Source: Daphnia carinata (Eukaryota; Arthropoda; Branchiopoda; Diplostraca; Daphniidae). From it: 64,000 nt of DNA. This document shows positions 1-12,803 of the stretch, piece after piece. The notes below the pieces were generated by a model. That model ran no database searches. It had not been told where the DNA came from and was given only the letters and a program-made list of their open reading frames with translations. Both the position numbers and the translations under genes were made by a program. The stretch spans positions 6,182,278-6,246,277 of the forward strand of contig NC_081336.1 of assembly GCF_022539665.2 (NCBI RefSeq), written 5' to 3'. Position 1 is the first letter of the stretch. Each line of letters opens with the position of its first letter.

Positions 1-976
1 TCAACAATGGTAAACAACAGAAGTTTCATTGGAGCTCATGAAATGCCAATTGAATAAAAATTTGCCACTATTAGGTCCATACATCTTTCCGCTACTTGAA
101 AGACGTTTAGTATGATATTTATGAAATATTTTATACTTACAAACAGGGTTTTTGGTTTCCTTAATCGAAGATAGAGGCGAATCCGCCATCGAATGACTCC
201 ATACCAATAAATAAATACATATACCTGCATGCATATACCGTGTAATTGATAGAAAACAGGGGTAGGGAAGAGTAGTGCCAACTGTTTTTAGGTTGGAATA
301 CTACTTGAAATTGGATGTCTATCAGTCGCTCTAGTGACTGACTTCGTAACTAATTTCAGGATTCTTTGATCTTTGAACTAACCCTCCACAAAAGTGCATT
401 TCTATTATGCGGTTAGCTAGTTCACCAAGTTAAGCATAAATGTTTGTTCGGTTAACTGTGCAATTTTTCGTTGGTAACCGATTTCGGAAAACGCTTATTT
501 CAATTTAAAATTATTTTATTAATATCTATAAGTATACACAGAAATAAAGTAAAATGTTTCGTATTTTCTGGTAAACGCACAGGCTTTGAAAACAGCAAAT
601 TTACTGTATATCTTATTCCCAGTAAAAAATTTCGACAGATATGGATGGATTCAACTACATTAGTGGTGTTCATTTTTAAAGTCCGATCTACAATTGTTAT
701 TTAGTTTGAGTTAAGGCCCAATATATTTTTTGCAAAGAGAGCTAAAACAACAAAGAGTTATACAGTGGCGCGAAGTGATATGGAAGGTCGTGCTCGTTTA
801 TGAACCTTTACGTATGATTCTTTGGAATTCATTAGAAATTATTGCTTAAGTGTTATGAGTGAAAATGTCTTTATTCGATACACAAACATCGTTGACGTAT
901 TAGTCCATAAAGTTAACAGTGGCATTTTTCCGCGCTTATCATACACAGACAACCGACATTTTGACGTTACATCCCA
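1..976. other. 3' flank of MBD4, no other gene seen
   Basis: AT-rich sequence downstream of the minus-strand MBD4 stop. Apart from the MBD4 poly(A) signal at 870-875 I see no exon with paired splice sites and no recognisable protein on either strand. Short open frames here carry no family signal. Confidence 0.6.
870..875 (-). promoter_or_regulatory. Poly(A) signal of MBD4
   Basis: TTTATT on the plus strand is AATAAA on the minus strand. It lies about 100 nt past the MBD4 stop codon, a normal distance for a short 3' UTR. Confidence 0.5.
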
Positions 977-3900
977 TCATTGGTTGTTGTACGTTTCTGA
1001 TAATTTTAAGGCTTTCTGATTGGTAAATAGCCAATCTTGATAGATTCTCAGCATGATGTCAGTAGGGCGAACTTGAAAAAATTGTAATAAAATAAACATT
1101 TTATCGATATCCGCAGTATGCCGTAATAAAATTGACAGCACGTTACAAATGAATTACCATCTCTCCATTGTCCAAGGCAAAAGATTCGGTACGAATCTGA
1201 TCCATACTTGCTGATACCATACAAATCAGAAGGCGTGATCCATTCTCCTTTCAAATAGTCTTCTATAAGGGAACCGCGTGTTAAGCATCTCTAATTATCC
1301 AAATTGCACGTTCTGGATTAACCCAGCTACCGGACATTCTGATAATACGCTTGGCACGAAGTTGATGTAGTCCTAACGGATTCATAAATTGTGCTATTTC
1401 CTAGGGTTTAAAGAAAGATGGCTTAGACAGAACAAAACAAAAAAAGTTATTTTTTTGTAAATAACTACATACCACCACGTCAGCATGACGCGCAGTCTCA
1501 GGCGATTTCCAGCGCTTTAAAAATTCCCAAATTAATGGAATAGCCATTTTACCTAACCACAGAGAAAACATTTTTTTGTGAAATTTAATTGTAAAAATTC
1601 GGATTTTTTTTTTTTTTTTTTTTTAAGGTTGAAGTAATAAAACAACAAACCGCTTGTTTTGTTTAAAAATATTGTGGCTACTAGCAGCTGCCAGGGATCT
1701 CGATAAAGATGCTCTTGTATGAAGTTGTAGGGCGACCGAGGTGGTTCCCAGTTATTTGGTATACGCGGATCTTTACTTTGAGGTACAACATCTAGTGGTA
1801 AAGAAAAGTAACGACTTTTCTTATCATCTTCCACTGGAATGACTTCCGTTTCGGGTTTCTTTGCAACAGTTGTTGTTTGATTCTTTGTTAGTTTCTTTGA
1901 AGCAGCTATTTTCGGCCTGGGCGCAGACGAAGCTAAGGGCGTCCTTACCGCAATCTTGTCATCCAGCTTCCGCTTTAACTTTGCCCTTTTCGCGGTGCCT
2001 AAAATGGCAGAGCAGGGCATTAGAATTAAGCCAAAGCAACACGAATGAAACAGAATGAAATGCACGAAAAAAAAAATTGAATACAATATTGAAAGAAAAG
2101 GCGTAAGATTCTAAACAATTACGTCAACTAAAGAACTAAAATGTACCTGGTGTTTCACCGCTGCTGATGTTTAGGGCTCTGATTTTAGTCTTTCTCTGCT
2201 CTCCCCCGCCGGTCGCCTCTCCAGACGCTGCAGGGCCATCTGCAAGGGGGAGAGCAGAGATTTATTTTTTTGTTCTACCATTAGTAATCATCTAATATAA
2301 AATATCTATGTGCAATTGTGATAAAAACCGAATGATGAATACGAAAAGACAGGCATTTTTTTCTGGCAGGACTTTTCATCATGTAATAATGTATCAACTG
2401 GTTTACACACACACAAGCACACACGACGATAGAACTCGTGAGTGAGTTGTTGGTAGGCTTTTCTTCATTCAAAAAAATGTAAAATGGATAGCGTACATAA
2501 CAGGAAAAAAAACGCGAATGAGGATACAAGTCTTTTGTCGGGCTATTTGGAAAACTCGTTAGAAAGATTATTATTTGTGTTCCCACACTTAAGGAAGGCT
2601 GACAAGAATGTATCGAGAGGTAAAAAAAAAATAAAAAATAAAATGTCAAGTCATATAAACGGGAGAAGGTGAACACAGATTCTGTGACATGAATGAAGAT
2701 ATGAAAGTCCTTGAAAATCAACCTGGTTGTCATTAAAACATCTGTGTTTCTAATGCACAGCTTTAAAAGAATTCTGAAAATTTTGTGGTTACTGCGAGTG
2801 AGGTTTGGCATAATTATGCACATCTACCGTATCACCAATCACGACTACTTGCATATGATCGTCGGTAGCTTCAGTTTCGTTGGACTGGGCAATTGTGTCT
2901 GCGCTAGTCGTTTCTACAGGGTCCGTTTCTGCTGAGGCAAAAAGAATGGCCTCGGGGACACAGTTAGCAGACACTGGCGGTTCACTATAGGATTGAAGAC
3001 ATGGATGAAGTTCCTCAGTGTGGTTGGCTTCACAGTTTGCAGCTCTTACGTCTTCCTCGTTGATCTGTAGCGGGTCGCAAGCCTCTTCAGCTGGTTCAGG
3101 TACACCGGTCTCCATGTCGGCGTCTTCAACATCAATAGTTGGTTTGTTTGGATATAGACTGCACACATAATCCAAATCTTCATCATCGTCCTCTTCGGAA
3201 TCATTCGCACCTTCACCTACTGCTACAGCTCCTCCAATTTTCCGCTTTAGAATACGACGAGGACTTCGCTTAACTTTCTGCAAGCCGGACGGGCCAGCCA
3301 CTGGTTCTGTCGCTTTATCTTTTCTATTTCTTTGACTTGTTAATCTCGTTCTTGGGCTCACGATACTTTTATATTCCTCTTTCGTAACGTCGTTTACAAC
3401 TACTGTTGCAATAGGGCTGACTCGCTTGGCAGAAGATACAGGTGGCTTCGAAACGGTTTTCGTGTCAGTTTTTTTCCTTTTTACGTGCATGTTTCTAAAT
3501 CTTCGTTTCTTTTTCCGGCTACCATTCGTCGAAGGCCGAATCATTGCTCCGGTGGCCGTATAGCCCACTTTTACTTTCAACTTTACATTGCTCACCTCTT
3601 CTTTCTCTTCCATTTCCTCATGAACGTCTACCTCTTCTTGCTTTGGAGTTGACTCTTCTTCAGGTTTACTATGCAAACGTTTCCTTAACTCTCTTTTTGG
3701 TCTCTCAATAGGTGTGACATTGGGTTTAGATGTATTACTTTTTCTACCGACAGGTGTGATGCTTTTTTTGGTAACCTGATTTTCTTTGCTATTTTCAGCT
3801 TCACTCTTTTTGGTAGGACTCTTACCTTTATTATGATGACCTTTCCCTTTAACTGAAAAGTCAAAATCTTCAGAGTTCATGGTAGACCCAATTTGGATGA

Positions 3901-4129
3901 AATGGGACCGTAGTTCATTACGAGAACGGAACTTCTTCCCTTCAGGGCTGTGAAATGAAATAAAGAATTATTATAAACGAAAGAAAATAAGATGTATTAT
4001 TTATTACTTGTATACATAAACATCCCATTGCCCTGCTGTTGCTCCTGTCTGACGCTGGACAACTTTTCTATACCAACCTGTCGGTAGGCTGGGATCATCA
4101 AACAGAGGACTCTCAGTAAACATTCCCAT
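977..4129 (-). CDS. MBD4: Methyl-CpG-binding domain protein 4 (MBD + mismatch DNA glycosylase)
   Basis: Nuclear base-excision-repair glycosylase that removes T or U opposite G at methylated or deaminated CpG. Eight coding exons (minus): 4129-4008, 3947-2836, 2239-2147, 1998-1651, 1552-1473, 1400-1331, 1262-1158, 1071-977, giving 674 aa. The MBD runs across the first two exons ([15 protein letters not shown], then [15 protein letters not shown]). A long basic, acidic and Ser-rich linker follows. The C-terminal HhH-GPD domain contains [31 protein letters not shown] and the hairpin [15 protein letters not shown], whose Asp matches the family's catalytic Asp; the end reads [15 protein letters not shown]. 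An upstream noncoding exon probably ends at 4321 (GTGAGT donor) and joins an acceptor before 4165. I chose Met 4129 because no in-frame ATG precedes it after a stop in that exon. The linker is longer than I would expect, and its start may be alternatively spliced. Confidence 0.93.
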
Positions 4130-4321
4130 TTTGGGATGAAATTTATGGACACCAAGGACTAAATCCTGCACAGAACAAAATAATTTTAATAAATAAATTA
4201 ATAAGAACGAATGAGCGCGAAAAAACAAATCCAACAGTGTCCTAGAAATCATGTAGAATGACTTCTAGCAAAAAAAATTTTAAATACTAAAACTTCTAAA
4301 AACTAAAAAGTTAGACTCACC

Positions 4322-5964
4322 ACGAGTGTGGTAGTTTTTATACTTCAACGCGAAGAAGCAATTAAACGCGATTTAAAATAGGAATAAACCCGAACAAATT
4401 CGAAGTGTTTTTGCAAAACAAACGACAAGAGACCACAAACTGTCTTAAGGGACGCTACATTAGAGGTTGCCAGACGTATTTGGAAATAATGGCGCCAAAA
4501 AAAAAAAAAAAGAAAAAATTTTCCAACTTCATTTTTGAACATTTCTGGCAACATTATGCCACACAGTTTCTTAAAAATAAAAGCATTTTATTTTTATTTG
4601 AAATAGAGGAACTAAATATCAACATCAAGATTTTGACTTTACCGAACTTTGCCTAAGGCTACGCTTCTAATTGGGGTCATTCAGGTTGAACTGAAATTCA
4701 ATTCTACATTTTCAAGTGAAATTTTCGTTTGTGCGTGCTTTGCCACTCGGGGCACGTGCTGTGCGCTTATCAAAGGAAAAATTTGAAAACAGTGCGGGCG
4801 CGGGATTTTGTTAACGTTTTTCCACGAGCGGGTAGGTTGGCATTGGCATTTGCCACGATAATCCATGTACCATTATTGGACTTGTTTGGCTCAATTACGC
4901 ATTTCTCTGTTTAGTTGAATGTACACATCGTAATTCTTAACAATTATCTTGCCTTATTAAAAATTTCAGAAAAATGTTTTTAATCCCGATTCGCAGTTTT
5001 AACCCTATGTCTGCACGCTTCTATTCATTACATCGTGCACCCGCGGGAAAACTAAATTTCTCCGCATTCCACATCGAGAATGAATCTCTTCTCTTCATAT
5101 AATTAACAACACTTTCCAAAGAAAGTGAAAAAATAAAGTAAGATCAGAAAACGGACAGCAATAAAGGCCTTGAAAGGTTGAGACGACGACTGTACATCTC
5201 TAAGTGTCAACTGCAACGCCATATAGGTCACATCACTTTCGTTTTGCCAGACTAACAGAAAGTGAAAGCAAAAATCTCTGCAATATTCGTTCTCTCCCAG
5301 CCATTGACCGGGCCAAGACGCCATCTTATCAACAATACTGCCCTCGTTTATGTACATTTTCGCCGTGATAACCATTACCCTAGGCGAAACAAAACCCTTG
5401 AGGTATAATTTATTTTTAAAAATTATTGGCCAGGAAGTATACTGCGAACTTATGTGTATCGTAAGTTTGGCGTTATGATAAATTCGCATCATGTGCAGGT
5501 GCCCAGTTTGCAAAAGACAAAATATTTGATAAAACAATATATTGTGTTTTCAGAAAACTTTCTGATTTGCGTCGCATAATGACTGAAAATGGAGAAACAC
5601 TTCCCAGACAAACTTTTTCCTCAGTACAGGAAGATAACGTCGTTTTGACGGGTTTTCACTTCAGAAACAAAAAAAAAAGAAAAACGACTTATGGTACATA
5701 ATAAGCATCATTTTAAATAGAGAAATCAGTTAGGTTTGTTGCGAGGAAATCGCATTTGCTGGGCGTCCAGGTACAGCTCCGGGCAGGCAGATGACTTCAA
5801 TCCTTGTCCAGGTTTCCCTTTCGTCGGCATTTAGTTAAAGCTATGATGGCCAACGGCGATTCCGTTACATAGGCAACATTGGTGCCATATTTTAAGACGG
5901 CTGCTCTTCAGCTTTACAAAAGCGTGGAGAAATAAGAAATGACTAGAAACTAACAAAAGCTGGC
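4322..5964. other. Intergenic, between two divergent genes
   Basis: This separates the 5' end of MBD4 (minus) from the secreted-protein gene (plus). It must contain the MBD4 promoter, but I cannot place it. A 144-codon minus-strand open frame at 5103-5537 shows no domain, signal peptide or splice support. Confidence 0.5.
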
Positions 5965-5971
5965 TATATAA
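5965..5971 (+). promoter_or_regulatory. TATA box of the secreted-protein gene
   Basis: TATATAA lies 84 nt upstream of the start of the next base run to 6055. Transcription would then begin near 5995-6001, leaving a 5' UTR of about 55-60 nt before the ATG. The compact arrangement is typical of arthropod cuticle-type and secreted-protein genes. Confidence 0.65.
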
Positions 5972-6054
5972 GCCTGTCCGGTACTAATAGGTCCACCAGA
6001 CTCAAACCGTCTACTATCGACTGCAGGACAAGCAACTCGACTCCGGTTTTCGAC

Positions 6055-7316
6055 ATGAATATTTCCAACGTAAGTTGATCATGTGATTGTACTCAATTAA
6101 AAAGTTAATTAGAACAGAGTATCAAAATTCAATGTTCTTTATTTTAACCTCACGTTTTTGTTTATAGCCAGGAAAAGACTTAGTGATTTCGGCCTGCATT
6201 ATTCTGCTCCAACTGTCGATTTGTTGCATCTATCCAGCATGTTCTTTGTCGACTGACAGCCGGAGTCTCACATCGAAGATACTACCCAACACCCAACGTG
6301 TCATCCGCAACAATCCGAGTTCGACAAAGAATTACCCAAAGAATGAAACAACAACGGAACCTATCACTCCTACAAACGAATCGTTTACACCAACGATTGC
6401 CGACTTTCCTGCATTGAAAATGGACGTCGTTAACGGCGGGCTATCCACAAGCAAAGGCCACGCTGCTTCTCCCATAAAAAGTGGACTTCAGGAGGCCGAA
6501 CAGTTCGCATCGCCACTGAATATTGACACATTCAATTCGGATTCGGTAGAGAATGCATCTCCATCCTCTCAAACAATTGCAGATGACAATAAAACGAATT
6601 CAGACGATATCAATGGTGCCCAAGTCCAAGAGGATCCCTCCGTTGATACTAAAATAGAAGCAGAACCTTTCCTCACTATCCTGGTGAATTCACCACCTCA
6701 GATTCAAACAGAAGCACCGGAACCTTCATCTGTTGCACCTCCAAAGTCTGCAGATATTCCACATGCCTATCCACTTGTACGTGCCCCATCGGCTTCATCG
6801 CCCTACCCGATTACTCCTCTATCTCTTCTGCCACTTGAACCTGCCATCCCACATCTTTCTTCTATACCATCATCAGACAAAGTCCTTGTCAGTCCTTCAG
6901 GAGAAGCTCTGAACCATTCAGCGCTAACATTAGAAAATTTTCAAACGCCCGCAAATCTTAGCGTTCTTCCACTAAACCCGACCAAATGGACGAAAATAGA
7001 ATTAAATTCGTATGCTGGCCAAGGCGCTCTCTACAAAGCGCTGCCTCCGTTCTATGGGATCATCTACCCTGTCTCGCATTCGATTTTGCCTTATCCGTTT
7101 AGCCAACAGATTCAGTTCGACCAACCGAAAAATAAGCCAAGCAATTCTTATGGCCCTCCACGGCCCACCTACGCTCAACACGGAAACGATAATTATGACC
7201 GCCCGTTCGGACATCCGCCAACAGCCAGGGCTTTGGGATTCCCGCCGATATCCAACACTCATGATAACTTGCGCCGCGAAGTCAACTGGTACCGCGTCGG
7301 CCGATCGTATCATTGA
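6055..7316 (+). CDS. Secreted Pro/Ser/Thr-rich protein, unrecognised family
   Basis: Two exons, 6055-6069 and 6168-7316, encode 387 aa. The first exon carries only five codons (MNISN) before a GTAAGT donor; the second starts after TTTATAG. Across the junction lies a signal peptide: a basic/polar start, then a hydrophobic run (LVISACIILLQLSICC) and a small-residue cleavage region near ACSLS. The mature part is low-complexity, rich in Pro, Ser, Thr and Asn, with NxS/T sites. Tyr/Pro-rich stretches follow towards the C-terminus, for example PFYGIIYPVSHSILPYPF and NSYGPPRPTYAQ, as in structural extracellular or cuticle-associated proteins. There is no Cys framework in the mature protein and no chitin-binding R&R motif that I can see. 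The strong TATA box and the tiny first exon support a real gene; the function is unknown. Confidence 0.8.
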
Positions 7317-10300
7317 GCTGGCTTTGAATAATACGGATTTTGGCTCAATTTTGTTTCATTGAATTTTTAATGGATAATCAACGAGAATGTATATATGCTG
7401 TGAGGCATTTTGGTGTCAAGACTTTCTCAAGTCATCCATTGCAGTGGGCATCCAATATGTATGCGGCTTTTTGAAGTTACTTTTGCGTTTTGAATTGTTA
7501 AGGTGATCAAATAGACGTACGTATGTTTAAAACAGCCATTTAGTTTCTTGTACCTGAATTAGCTCTTTAAACAATTCATGACATGTGAAGGCATTGGAGG
7601 CATCGTGAACTGTACTATCTCAAACAATTATTTTCTTAGACGGAGGGGTCTACTCTTACTGGCATCTTTTGTCACCCGTTTCTGGTTTCTCCTTCTTCGT
7701 TTACTTAGATAAGTTTACCGTGAAAGTTAGTTTAGAATTATAGAACTCTTGTTCCGCAGTTGGGGCGCAAAACGGAAGAACCAAAACCAGAACAAGAGAA
7801 GGCAGTTTTTGCCAATGATATAAGGAAAAGCCCCAGACCCCGAAAGTGGAGGAAACAAGAGCCAAAATATATAACAATACATTCAATAATTAGAACGAAT
7901 AATTTCAATGAGTGTCACATTTCTTCTGAATTTCCAAAAAGAGAGTTCCAAAGCACTTTGCTAATACTCAAACAATAGTGAAACTATTCTCGTCCCATAC
8001 ATTGAAACGAGCCTTAAATATCCTAAATCGAATGTTTTTTCCGCGAGCTTGAGGCTACACTGCACTATATTCTACTCGGCCCAGTTTTCTCCGCGATAGG
8101 GCACTGACAATATAACTGTCTTCCGTTAGCGATGGTAATCTGTCACCGTGGTTTAAGGCTCTATTTTATGGATACTCTTTCGCGTGCTAAAGACGATAAG
8201 AAAAATAGCTTCAAGTAGTTAAACAAAGGAATACTATGAAAATTGAACCACACTAAGCCTTTCTTTTCGTTTGTAGAATTCGGATGTTTTTTCTTCACAG
8301 GTGAACAGGTAGACAAACATGTTTTCTCTGGTTTTCACTTTAAATTGTTAAAATATGAAAACAGAAGGCGGAAGCAATTCATGCCTCACATCGTTGTAAT
8401 AACAACGGTAAAGCATGTCTTTGTTTGCATGGATGTTCAGACAATAAAAACTTCCTGAGTTGAAAGAACATCATGTCTAGTGGTTTCTGCTTTTCAGCTT
8501 TTCCTTTAGCTGTCCTGCAGCACGCTACCCAGATTTGTTTCTGCGCTTGATTTTGGAAGTACAAGGAGTTTCTAACTGAAACTTGCTTTACTTTCTTCAA
8601 CATCGTAAACCATACAAGTTAGAGCATCACGCGAGTGCAGGCTGCATGACGGGCTAGGATCAAACGTGTGACGCCACTGACTACGAGCTTACCAGAATCG
8701 TTATTGACTTCAAGGAAATATATTCCAAGATATGAGAGGCGGATTATTTCGTGTTCATTCATCTTTCAACGGAGCAGCCAGTGTTGCACTAAATGCCAAA
8801 ATACTGAATCCATTCGGGATTTTATTATTACGAATTTAAGCGAATCGAATGTTAAGACAATGAGCTTTTCTGCCGATTGAAATTTCCAAAATTTAAGCCT
8901 GATTTCAATGGATGTCCTTCTCTGTTTTGTCAGTGAATGATGCGTCTCAACTGGGTCATTGTTACTCAGTTGCTCAATATCACTATCATAGTTGTTCATC
9001 TTGTGGACATCATTACCGATCATATTGAAAGAGGAGATATGCCTATGCTTAGGCTAAACCATGTTCTTGTTGTTCCAAAATAAAATGGAGCCTTCCCTCT
9101 CAATTACTTCCGTGCATAATGTGTATTACAAAAAAAAAAGACTTTTTTTTCATCCAAAACGTATAGTTCAAATCATAGAGAGATTGAGATATGACGAAAT
9201 GGCTGAAGATCACAACACCAAGGTTGGTACAGGAGAATAGGGTAAATGGCTCGTAAAAATATGATGCTCTCCCTTACTTAATAAAAAGGAAGAAAAATTA
9301 CGGAAGATAATTTAAATAGATATAGTTAAATTTAAAAAAAAAGATGAATGTGAATACAAGGACATACAGATGACAGCATTAAAATATTGGAGAAGGCCAA
9401 GAATTGAGGCTGGTTTGGGTAAGCCCAACCGCAACGCAAGCGGGAAGTAAAATAACGTGCGCTTTTCACATCGGATAATGACCGACGATGTATTTTTTTT
9501 TTACGCATTTAGGGGTTTGGTGATATGGAGATCGAAAAATTTCCTCTGGTTGCCATTCATTCATCAGGTTATACACCGCACCAAAGCTGTGTGTGTAATT
9601 CCTTCCTTTTTACGTAAGCTGGACATCGTATACCCCCGACAGTCTTGCACGCACGTTTGGCTTTTAAAAAAATGCTTACAGTGATGTAATCGAACGACTT
9701 TCTCTGAATGCCACCTGTTATGAAACTTTGCCTGACAATTGTACACGAAAACAGGCTTCACCATTCTACTGGCCGTAGTCGAATCTCTATCTGTGTCTGT
9801 GTTACTAGATTACAAGAGAAGACATGAGAGAAAATGCTATTTGTACATTTAAAAAAATAAATAAAAAATTTTCAATGTATTACCCTGCAATCCTCAAGTT
9901 GAAAATCCAAAATCCTCAACGAGAAAATTGAGAGTAGCTGTATTTTTATACTTACTTCCACATTTTATTCAAATCGATACGATAACATCCTAAGATCGGA
10001 AGAGAAATCAACGCTTGTGCTGCTCTAGTGCTATTTGTTTTGCGTGACCTGATAAACAATCATTGTATAGCTAACGTGAGTCATCAGGAATTTAAGCAAT
10101 GCAAATAAACAATGGCTTCTTCCTTTCATCGTACGTGAAAGTTTTTCCCAAGAGTTAGATCGAAAAGGAGAATTTAAATTACAGTATGGCACTAGGAAAC
10201 GGTACTTTACAAAAGGAGAGAATTGAAACATTTTTTCAAGCATCCCAACGCCATCATTTCAATGCGAATTCCATCGGTTTAAATGTGTAGGAATGAGGAT

Positions 10301-10721
10301 TGAAATAGATGTATAAACTTGTGTAATTATAAATTGGTGCGAGGAAAGACGCTGCCCGCAGAGCGCCGGAACTTGTGTGACAGCATACGCTGCGTAAACC
10401 TATACAGATATACACGGACAACGTAACAAAACCGTAATGGTCACCGGCTGAATCTATGGTGATGCTCAGCAATGTATAAAATAGTTCTGCTGATTGGTCA
10501 TGAAATCGTTCGTGGAGTCATCGTCAAGCCGCATTTCGACAGTTTCAGTTTCTTTTAATGTACGGAAGCTTTCGAAAAGCTTTGGCTAAAAACAAGAACG
10601 CAACTTCTAAAGTGTCTAATATGGGACCAGTATATAAAGCCGGAGAACGGCAATCCGTGAACAATGTACCACGATTGAAACAGGAAAAAAGATTTTCTGT
10701 TCAAAAAAACAGAAAAGGTTT
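7317..10721. other. Intergenic, no gene supported
   Basis: About 3.4 kb between the secreted-protein gene and the 3' end of the RGK GTPase. Short frames occur. One at about 7760-7978 follows an AG and is basic, and another at 10558 is preceded by a TATA-like TATAAAATA at about 10475. Neither shows a domain or complete splice structure, so I do not call them. Confidence 0.5.
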
Positions 10722-12772
10722 TCAGAGAACTAAAAGATTTTCACACGATTTAGATCGATTGTCTTGGAGACACATCTTCTGGAGAATGTCGCGAGCAACG
10801 CCGAGTGACAATGACGTGCGAGAACCACTTCCCATCAATTTCTTCTTCCGACGTTTCTTGTCCAAATCCTCCCGTAGCCGGATTTGCTTCAGGACGCCGA
10901 CCAGCAGTTCGTCCACGTTATGTTGGATACCACTCGACGTCTCGATGAACTTGCAATCATGTTCAGTGGCTAGTTTCTTGCCATCTTTATTGGGCGAAAC
11001 ATAAAAACAAAAAACAAAGGAGAGGCAAGAAAAATATTAGCTCAACTCGTATATCATTTAAGTACATTAGCTACACTATCGTTATTGTTCTCCCCATCTA
11101 GTACATTGTCGGGTAAATTAGCTACTTTGCATACGAGGCGTATATATTACACTCGATCGCTTTGATCTACTTTTGTTTTTATTTATTCACAATTTTTTGT
11201 AGAACACTGTTGAATAAAAATGCAAAAAAAGATAAGGTAATAACCTTCGCCTATACATATAAAGCCTCGTACAGGAAGCTGTACAAAGACGCATAGTGAT
11301 GTTGAAGGAACATCTATTGTATCTGCTCAATGCTCTTTGCAGCACTGGCTCGGTGAGACAGCGATCGCACACCGTTACGTCCAATAGAGGCCAAACCTGG
11401 CTATTATACTATATCGGGCGGGATTTTAGAGACCATCAATACCAATATAAGGTTTGCCGCTTCGGACCATCTATAGTCGTTTCAGATGGTAGCGCTCTAA
11501 TTTCACGGCAGTATGTGTCTAGGTACATATACTGAAGATCAATTGAATTCACGCAAGTCCAATACAAAGCTAATATTCAAAGCCATCTGACGATTGCTGA
11601 ACACACATTTGAGCTTCCCTTACAATTTCTATATGTTGCATTCACGCAACATTGTATCCAACCTTATAAACTATACTTTAGTACTTAAAATGATTCATCG
11701 CCGGATTATATAGGCTAATTTTTTTAAAAGCCCAATTCTATTGTCGTTATTAGTGTTTATTCGTTTGGTCGGAGAAAATGTTTGCCAACATTCCCGTGCC
11801 GTGCAGTGTTTGACATTGCCTCATTGGGCGTGTCCCTCAAACTTCTAATGAACTGAAACGATGGATTATTCATACAATACATTGTCTGTATATACACAGC
11901 ATATAGCGCAGGTGATATGGGGTTTTCTTTGTTACGTCCGTCTGGGTCGAAACCGTCATCGCATACGTAGTCCATCACGAAGAAAAATAAATGGGGGGAA
12001 ACGTAATACACATGGTCATTAGTCACGTTCCTCTTATACACCGCCCCTCGTATCAATGAGATAGGTCTGTAACGTTGTAATTCTGACTGCTTCACCGCGA
12101 TAATGGACCCTGCGAGCTGGTCGATGTTGCCCCGTATTGATTTTCCCACAGGTTCTCTCTTCCTATTCCTAGTTACGGAAGTACGATTTGTATCTTGTCA
12201 GGTTATCATCCCCTACTTCTGAAACAGTTTTTTCTTATCGTCCTCTTAGAAGTTCGCTCTTATTCGCCCTTATCATCAACCAATAGCATCCATTCAAATG
12301 TAGTCTATACACATAACAAAGAATTTCTTATCAATGAAGATACACGTCAAAGTTGTAGGCGTGTCCCACGCGGCAGAACTTCTTTGATACCAAACTTGGT
12401 CTAACGATGATACGTAGAAAATGAAAGTGGTAAATGGCAACCGTTCGTTGCCTGCATAATGGATTGCAATTAAAGAAAAGCATAAGAAGAGCTTTTTTTA
12501 TTTGATCTTCGGTTTCCCCTACGGTTCGCCGCATATATCGACGTGTCTAGCGTTTTTCTTTTTATCGCACTTCGTTCACGGCGAATAAAAGAAAAGGGCA
12601 CGATGATAAAATTGCCCAATGATATAGAAATGACTTCCTAGCAATCGTTTTTTTTCCCTGTTAATGAATATGAATCGTCCATTTGCAATGAACCATTTGG
12701 CCGAATTCTTTAGTCTCCTGGTACGCCGGGTACAAACGCCTCAAGCTACTAATAAATAAGAAAATACTACAA

Positions 12773-12803
<31 letters not shown>

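Noticed and set aside
5103-5537. 144-codon minus-strand open frame
   Set aside because: No domain, signal peptide or splice context; length is within chance for this composition.
10558-11004. 148-codon plus-strand frame with a TATA-like box upstream
   Set aside because: Its second half is the exact antisense of the RGK last exon and its 3' part, and the first half shows no family; most likely a shadow frame.
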